Shown piece by piece: positions 12,771 to 15,498 of a stretch of DNA of 15,498 bases. The position numbers were made by a program, and so were the translations under genes. The first letter of the stretch is position 1. Every line of letters starts with the position of its first letter. This DNA is from JBFHES01 sp041584015 (GTDB lineage: Bacteria; Bacteroidota; Bacteroidia; Bacteroidales; M50B96): positions 1-15,498 of the forward strand of contig JBFHES010000090.1 of NCBI GenBank assembly GCA_041584015.1, written 5' to 3'. The notes beneath the pieces were generated by a model. That model was not told the origin of the DNA and searched no databases. It worked only from the letters and a program-made list of their open reading frames with translations.

Positions 12771-13868
12771 ATGGAAAGTAAGTATAAAACACAAGCAGAG
12801 AAATACGATTATATAGCAAAGCAACATGGCGGTTATTACCGGCACGATTTTACCGACCATGCCTACCTGTACAATTTATATTTTCCGCCTAAAGCCGTGT
12901 TTAGTCACCTAAAAGAGAATATTCACAACCTGGTGCTGAATTATCCGATGGCGCAAAATGCCCTGGCCGAGCTTATTGGAAATGTGATTCAGCAACCTGC
13001 CCATAGAATAGTTGTTGGAAACGGTGCAGCCGAGATTATCAAAATTTTATCAGGAAGTTTAGCTAAAAAGATAATCGTTCCGGTGCCTTCTTTTAATGAA
13101 TATGCCAATGCCGCTCCTGAAGGAAAGGCTGTGGAATTTCCACTTGAATTTCCTTCATTTCAGCTTGATGTAGATAAGTTCGCTGATGAAGCCATAAGGG
13201 TTGGTGCAGATATCGCAGTTGTGGTTACACCTAATAACCCAACATCGCTGTTAGTGCCCAAAGCCGATTTAATCCGATTAGCCGAAAAGCTTCAACCAAG
13301 CAACTGTATGCTGATTGTCGATGAATCGTTTCTGGATTTTGCTGATAACAAAGAACAAATAAGCTTAGAGCAGGACATTGCTAAATATCCGAATATGGCC
13401 ATTCTGAAAAGCATGAGCAAAGCATATGGCATATGTGGATTAAGAATTGGATACTTGTTAACTGCCAACGCAGATTTCGCCCAGGCTGTTCGAAACGGAA
13501 TTCATATTTGGAATATTAATGGCTTTGCCGAAGAGTTTCTTAGAATACTACCACAGTACAAACAAGAGTTTGAGGCTAGTTGTGAAATAGTAAAAGCGGA
13601 TAGAGATGAATTCTACAATCAGCTTTGTGCTATCGATGGCATGACTGTTTTTAAACCCGATGCAAATTATATTTATTGCCGTTTGCCCAATGCAGCATTA
13701 AATGGACCTGATGTGGTAAAACGCCTTTTTATAAAGCACAACATTTACATAAAAGATAGCGTAGGGAAAACCCAGCCCGATGCCGACCGTTACATTCGAA
13801 TTGCAAGCAGAACGCCGGCCGAAAACAAGGCGCTTATTGCTGCCTTAAAGGAGGTAATGTATGAATAA
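12771..13868 (+). CDS. CobD/HisC-fold PLP enzyme (aminotransferase or decarboxylase)
   Basis: 365 residues, fold type I class I/II PLP enzyme. Visible motifs: KQHGGYYRHDFTD (17-29), LNYPMAQNALAELI, VGNGAAEII for phosphate binding of PLP, VTPNNPTSLLV with the PLP Asn, LIVDESFLDF with the ring-binding Asp, ILKSMSKAYGICGLRIGYLL with PLP Lys217, and the substrate-carboxylate region YIRIASRTPAENKALI. HisC proteins normally have VDEAYxEF at the Asp, while CobD (L-threonine-phosphate decarboxylase) has DEAFxDF, so DESFLDF, the HGG motif and the RTPAEN tail lean towards CobD. CobD relatives decarboxylate phospho-threonine or phospho-serine to amino-alcohol phosphates. No cobalamin genes are nearby; the cytidylyltransferase (18 nt upstream) and the CDP-alcohol transferase (8-nt overlap downstream) point to a head-group role. 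Aminotransferase activity is the alternative. Confidence 0.88.
   Translation: MESKYKTQAEKYDYIAKQHGGYYRHDFTDHAYLYNLYFPPKAVFSHLKENIHNLVLNYPMAQNALAELIGNVIQQPAHRIVVGNGAAEIIKILSGSLAKKIIVPVPSFNEYANAAPEGKAVEFPLEFPSFQLDVDKFADEAIRVGADIAVVVTPNNPTSLLVPKADLIRLAEKLQPSNCMLIVDESFLDFADNKEQISLEQDIAKYPNMAILKSMSKAYGICGLRIGYLLTANADFAQAVRNGIHIWNINGFAEEFLRILPQYKQEFEASCEIVKADRDEFYNQLCAIDGMTVFKPDANYIYCRLPNAALNGPDVVKRLFIKHNIYIKDSVGKTQPDADRYIRIASRTPAENKALIAALKEVMYE
13848..13854 (+). promoter_or_regulatory. Strong Shine-Dalgarno for the CDP-alcohol transferase
   Basis: AAGGAGG lies within the end of the PLP-enzyme gene, 6 nt before the ATG at 13861, and supports that start and translational coupling. Confidence 0.75.
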
Positions 13869-14493
13869 TACTAAACCAATAAGCGTATTTAGCTTTATAA
13901 AAGAATTGCCTAATATCTGTTCTCTTTTAGGTTTGATGAGTGCCGTAACAGGTATCTATTTCGCCATCCAGGCGAATTTCCAGATGGCAATAATCGGAGT
14001 TTTATGGGCGGTATTATTCGATTGGTACGACGGTATTATAGCTCGGAAGTTGAAAGGCCGAACAAAAGTACAAGGAGATTTTGGAGCTCAACTTGATTCA
14101 CTGATAGACATTGTGAGTTTTGGTATTTTGCCTGCCATCATCCTTTTAAGCTATGGGAATTACAATATTTGGTTCTTGCCAGGTGCATTTGTAATTATTG
14201 CTGCCAGTGTTATCCGATTGACTTACTTTAATGTTTACGGCTTAATCGATAGTAAAACGTATAAAGGTTTTCCGCTTGATAATAATGTACTCATATTGGC
14301 GCTTGTATTTTTATTCGAAAGCTTTTTCACGACAGGAACCTTTTCAATCATTCTATATGTGTTATTAATTACCCTGTCAGTGCTAAACTTGTCCTCAATA
14401 CGTACGCCTAAATTTGGAGGAAAATGGGTTTATGTTTTAGTAGCTTATGTAATGGTACTTACTTTATTCAACCTACGAGCGTATATACTTTAG
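13861..14493 (+). CDS. CDP-alcohol phosphatidyltransferase
   Basis: 210 residues, overlapping the PLP-enzyme gene by 8 nt. The CDP-OH-P motif is complete: DWYDGIIAR (Asp54, Asp57, Gly58, Ala61, Arg62), then FGAQLDSLID (Gly75, Asp79, Asp83), followed by IVSFG as in phosphatidylserine synthase PssA. The spacer between Arg62 and Gly75 is 12 residues instead of the usual 8. Hydrophobic segments near 19-36, 41-55, 84-97, 104-122, 140-154, 158-174 and 186-205 fit the family's six-helix inner-membrane fold. It transfers a phospho-head group between a CDP-linked donor and an alcohol. Given the two upstream genes, the donor is probably the CDP-amino-alcohol they make and the acceptor a diacylglycerol-like lipid, with the active site facing the cytosol. 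No terminator is clear downstream; a weak hairpin lies at 14517-14537. Confidence 0.92.
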   Translation: MNNTKPISVFSFIKELPNICSLLGLMSAVTGIYFAIQANFQMAIIGVLWAVLFDWYDGIIARKLKGRTKVQGDFGAQLDSLIDIVSFGILPAIILLSYGNYNIWFLPGAFVIIAASVIRLTYFNVYGLIDSKTYKGFPLDNNVLILALVFLFESFFTTGTFSIILYVLLITLSVLNLSSIRTPKFGGKWVYVLVAYVMVLTLFNLRAYIL

Positions 14494-14516
14494 TAAGCCT
14501 CAAGTAGAGAAGTTAA

Positions 14517-14537
14517 GCGTGTGGTTCAATCATACGC
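14517..14537 (+). repeat. Weak hairpin after the CDP-alcohol transferase gene
   Basis: GCGTGTG (14517-14523) and CATACGC (14531-14537) pair with one G-U. There is no T tract. The 14494-14645 stretch otherwise shows nothing I can assign. Confidence 0.35.
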
Positions 14538-14645
14538 ATGAATTGAATTCGGCCGTGTTGCGACTTGTAAGCTTCCTGAAAATTCGCAAGCTAAGCAGCG
14601 GGTTACTTGATTGTGGTTTCTTTCAGAGGATGATTTCTCAAACGA

Positions 14646-14764
14646 TTATACCAAAAACATAATCAGGATACTGATTAATATTATTGCAGTCATGGCAAAA
14701 ATTAATCTGCCTTTTTTCGTTCTGATTCTGCTTTTCGTCTAGTTTCATTTTCAAAGCGTATCAT
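14646..14764 (-). CDS. Possible micro-membrane protein made by -1 frameshift
   Basis: On the minus strand an ATG at 14764 overlaps the end of the dehydrogenase gene by 14 nt in another frame. It gives 18 codons, MIRFENETRRKAESERKKAD, then a stop at 14704-14702. Just before that stop lies A AAA AAG (14717-14711), in the exact frame of a classic -1 slippery heptamer. A -1 slip yields 39 residues: the same charged N-terminus, then GRLIFA and the helix MTAIILISILIMFLV, stop at 14648-14646. A basic stretch followed by one hydrophobic helix is a typical tiny inner-membrane protein. Alternatives are a decayed gene with a one-base loss, a sequencing error in the A run, or chance. No strong Shine-Dalgarno is seen. 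Confidence 0.35.
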
Positions 14765-15498
14765 AAGGTATTGGTTGGGTTCCGTCAATGTCTGTAAAAC
14801 CATACTCCATTGCTAACTCTGCTGCCAATTGTATTTGTCCTGTTCTTTTCATTATTTCCGAATCTGAAGCCAATGCAGTAACTGCTCTTCCAACAAAAAT
14901 AGAACTTTCCTTTTTTGGGTTTGGTGTCTTTTTCTTATCATCGATATACCCTGGATAAAGCGAAATACACGCGATTTTATATTTCTTCAATTCAACGGCC
15001 ATGTCCATTGTCATTTTATCTACAGCTGCTTTTGCTACCCCGTATACAACATTCCCATAATATTTACGACTTGCAAAAAATGATATATTCACAATTAGTC
15101 CTTGTTTTTGTTTAAGCATTAACTGAGTTGCGTAAACGCTCGCCGCATAATTCGAACGAACTCCAACATTGTTCATCTCTTCCCATAACTCAATTGGTTG
15201 TTTCCAAAAAGGGTCTTTCCATTTGAATCCAGCGTAGGCCTTTCTATTGCGAAGTCTTTTATAACCTCCCCAGGCATTGTTAACAAGAATATCTAACCTT
15301 CCTTCGTTCTTTTCAATTAGTTTAAAAACGGCTTGCACATCTTCATCGTTCTCGTGGTTACACACCAAGGCAATACCTCTTCCTCCTGCTTCTGTTATTC
15401 CTTTAACATCATTGTCTTTTATGCTTCTACCCGTTACATAAACCGTTGCCCCTGCTTCTCCTAAAGCTATTGCTACTCCTCTGCCAACATTTTTAGTA
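14751..15498 (-). CDS. Short-chain dehydrogenase/reductase (DHRS1-like), N-terminus cut
   Basis: The frame stays open to the right edge of the window, so the start is outside; an in-window TTG near 15368 is not the start, because the bases before it encode the Rossmann beginning (TKNVGRGVAIALGEAGATVY then VTGRS). Further SDR motifs: DILVNNAWGGY in place of the NNAG motif, NISFFAS with the catalytic Ser, YGVAKAAVDKM with the catalytic Tyr-x-x-x-Lys, and LYPGYI. The long insertion KAYAGFKWKDPFWKQPIELW and MNNVGVRSNYAASVY resemble the human DHRS1 subfamily more than FabG. It would reduce or oxidise a small carbonyl or alcohol with NAD(P)H; substrate unknown. A possible frameshifted micro-protein overlaps its stop codon. 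It converges with the CDP-alcohol transferase operon. Confidence 0.9.
   Translation of the reverse strand, partial: TKNVGRGVAIALGEAGATVYVTGRSIKDNDVKGITEAGGRGIALVCNHENDEDVQAVFKLIEKNEGRLDILVNNAWGGYKRLRNRKAYAGFKWKDPFWKQPIELWEEMNNVGVRSNYAASVYATQLMLKQKQGLIVNISFFASRKYYGNVVYGVAKAAVDKMTMDMAVELKKYKIACISLYPGYIDDKKKTPNPKKESSIFVGRAVTALASDSEIMKRTGQIQLAAELAMEYGFTDIDGTQPIPYDTL

Noticed and set aside
14495..14660. Plus-strand open frame after the CDP-alcohol transferase gene (about 60 codons without a stop, including SVWFNHTHELNSAVLRLVS)
   Set aside because: It has no plausible start codon or ribosome site, begins inside the preceding gene in another frame, and its only ATG is near the end. Length is compatible with chance in this sequence.

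Overview
The window looks like a chromosomal stretch from a Bacteroidota species (Flavobacteriia/Cytophagia/Marinilabiliales-like). The evidence is AT-rich DNA, two secreted proteins with type IX secretion (T9SS) C-terminal sorting domains, LytS/LytTR two-component signalling, several exact matches to the Bacteroidota -7 box TAnnTTTG, and protein families (FAS1, DUF1566/Lcl, CotH, DUF2490, YdeI-type) typical of that phylum. No phage genes, CRISPR arrays, rRNA or tRNA genes were seen.

Layout. 2-2443: the 3' end of a FAS1 (fasciclin) surface protein with a strong terminator, then a secreted DUF1566/Lcl protein with a T9SS tail. 2713-6193: a tight four-gene operon, VTC-type polyphosphate polymerase domain / DUF4956 membrane protein / DUF2490 outer-membrane barrel / CotH-kinase lipoprotein, probably one envelope phosphorylation or polyphosphate system. 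6373-8189: a LytS-like histidine kinase and LytTR regulator, overlapping by 4 nt. 8190-10840: an accessory zone with a REP-associated tyrosine transposase (RAYT), at least four two-hairpin REP-like palindromes plus degenerate copies, an unknown exported protein, a small lipoprotein gene and the last 18 codons of a lost paralogue of that lipoprotein. 10845-11486: a YdeI/DUF1801-type protein. 11487-11930: a 444-nt divergent intergenic region with a promoter and an attenuator-like terminator. 11931-14493: a three-gene operon, PntC/LicC-like cytidylyltransferase, CobD/HisC-fold PLP enzyme and CDP-alcohol phosphatidyltransferase. 14646-15498, minus strand: a DHRS1-like short-chain dehydrogenase running off the window, followed by an overlapping small reading frame that would encode a one-helix membrane peptide if ribosomes slip -1 on a classic A AAA AAG site.

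Most interesting. (1) The 11.9-14.5 kb operon has the three activities needed for a Kennedy-like route: make a phospho-amino-alcohol by PLP-dependent decarboxylation, activate it with CTP, and transfer it to a lipid. A terminator hairpin sits directly before its first gene. (2) The possible -1 frameshifted micro-membrane protein behind the dehydrogenase gene. (3) The RAYT/REP module next to the surviving tail of a diverged, lost paralogue. Functions are inferred from motifs read by eye; no database search was run.
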